A stretch of 64,000 nucleotides of DNA, taken from positions 7,254,001-7,318,000 of the forward strand of contig NC_084763.1 in the NCBI RefSeq assembly GCF_028858725.1. Reading direction: 5' to 3'. How positions within the stretch are numbered: position 1 is the stretch's first letter; every line of letters starts with the position of its first letter. Shown piece after piece: positions 63,427-64,000 of the stretch. Both the position numbers and the translations under genes were made by a program. The stretch is from Colius striatus. Taxonomy: Eukaryota; Chordata; Aves; Coliiformes; Coliidae. Under the pieces are notes generated by a model. The model was not told where the DNA came from and searched no databases. It worked only from the letters and a program-made list of their open reading frames with translations.

Positions 63427-64000
63427 CTGAAAAGAAAATTGCAAAACACTGGTTAAGCAAGGTGCTTCTTGTTCTGCAATTCAACATACCCTTGCAGGAT
63501 TGTTGTTCTGATTGGCTGTGCTAGTTAGGACAAGCTGAAAAATAATTTGGGAATGTAGTTTTCAAGGATATTAATCTTGAGGACTGTCGGAGTCATACTG
63601 ATGACTACTTACAAAATGGTCCTTAAATGTTTAGGGGAGTAATAGCTGCGGTAGTACAAAGTTAAAGGATTCATTTACACAAGATGAAATTTGTCCCTTG
63701 ACAGAAGACTACACAAGCCCTCGTGATCTACTTTGTGCTTGGCTTCCCCAGGGATGATTTCACTCGTTGTTCAGTCTTTAAACACACCGTCACTTTTTTT
63801 AATGCAACAAATTACCAAGCAGCAACTGTACCCCATTGGGAAGCTTTGTGCGTGCCCATCTGTATTGAGTGGACTTACCACAGCTTCATTTAGTTCAGCT
63901 AAATGGTAGAAACTTGTGAAGTTTCTCAAATACATTTCTCTGTTTCATTAATTCAAGACACATGAAGCTTAAAGGTTACATGAGACTGGGATAACAGGAA
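63427..64000 (-). other. ACP3-like: ACP3 paralogue intron 4 (part)
   Basis: Upstream of exon 5 of the paralogue. I searched the minus strand for exon 4 (the STDxDR segment) and did not find it before the window ends, so intron 4 is at least 570 bases long. Confidence 0.75.

Noticed and set aside
1-64000. tRNA, rRNA, CRISPR arrays, bacterial operons or phage genes
   Set aside because: None seen. Gene structure and repeats are those of a bird nuclear genome; the repeats present are CR1, short tandem repeats and one inverted pair.

Overview
This window is vertebrate, almost certainly avian, nuclear DNA. It is AT-rich with one CpG island, its genes are split into short exons with GT-AG introns, and it carries many short 3' fragments of the chicken-repeat-1 (CR1) LINE, some with the typical ATTCTATG-type tail. 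There are no bacterial-style operons, and most long open frames are chance frames in introns, in intergenic DNA or in the CpG island. All recognised genes lie on the minus strand.

Layout from low to high coordinate: (1) 1-9.8 kb is the 5' end of DNAJC13 (RME-8): a CpG-island promoter with a non-coding first exon near 9.6-9.8 kb, a 6.6-kb first intron, the first coding exon at 2950-3030, and then intron 2 running off the left edge. (2) 9.8-28.7 kb is intergenic DNA with a few CR1 fragments and no gene that I can support. (3) 28.8-49.3 kb is a complete 11-exon prostatic acid phosphatase gene (ACP3, formerly ACPP), rebuilt exon by exon. It encodes 421 residues with a signal peptide, an intact histidine acid phosphatase active site, a C-terminal membrane anchor and a YxxPhi tail. 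(4) 49.3-57.0 kb is the spacer between two tandem phosphatase genes; it holds a CR1 copy and a striking 90-bp inverted repeat. (5) 57.0-64.0 kb holds exons 5-10 of a second, upstream ACP3 paralogue in the same orientation; its exons 1-4 must lie beyond the right edge. The order ACP3 then DNAJC13 on one strand agrees with the arrangement I know from human 3q22.

The most interesting result is the pair of phosphatase genes. The downstream copy keeps every catalytic residue and all six structural cysteines and is membrane-anchored, although one of its introns needs a GC donor. The upstream copy has an open frame and clean splice sites in every exon seen, but the catalytic His-Asp dyad reads His-Ala, one cysteine of a conserved disulfide is Tyr, and a stop codon sits just before the donor that would lead to a membrane-anchor exon. 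Together these predict a secreted pseudophosphatase beside an active membrane phosphatase. The second unusual signal is the inverted repeat at 53.3/55.5 kb: all seven differences between its arms would be G-U wobble pairs in a plus-strand RNA.
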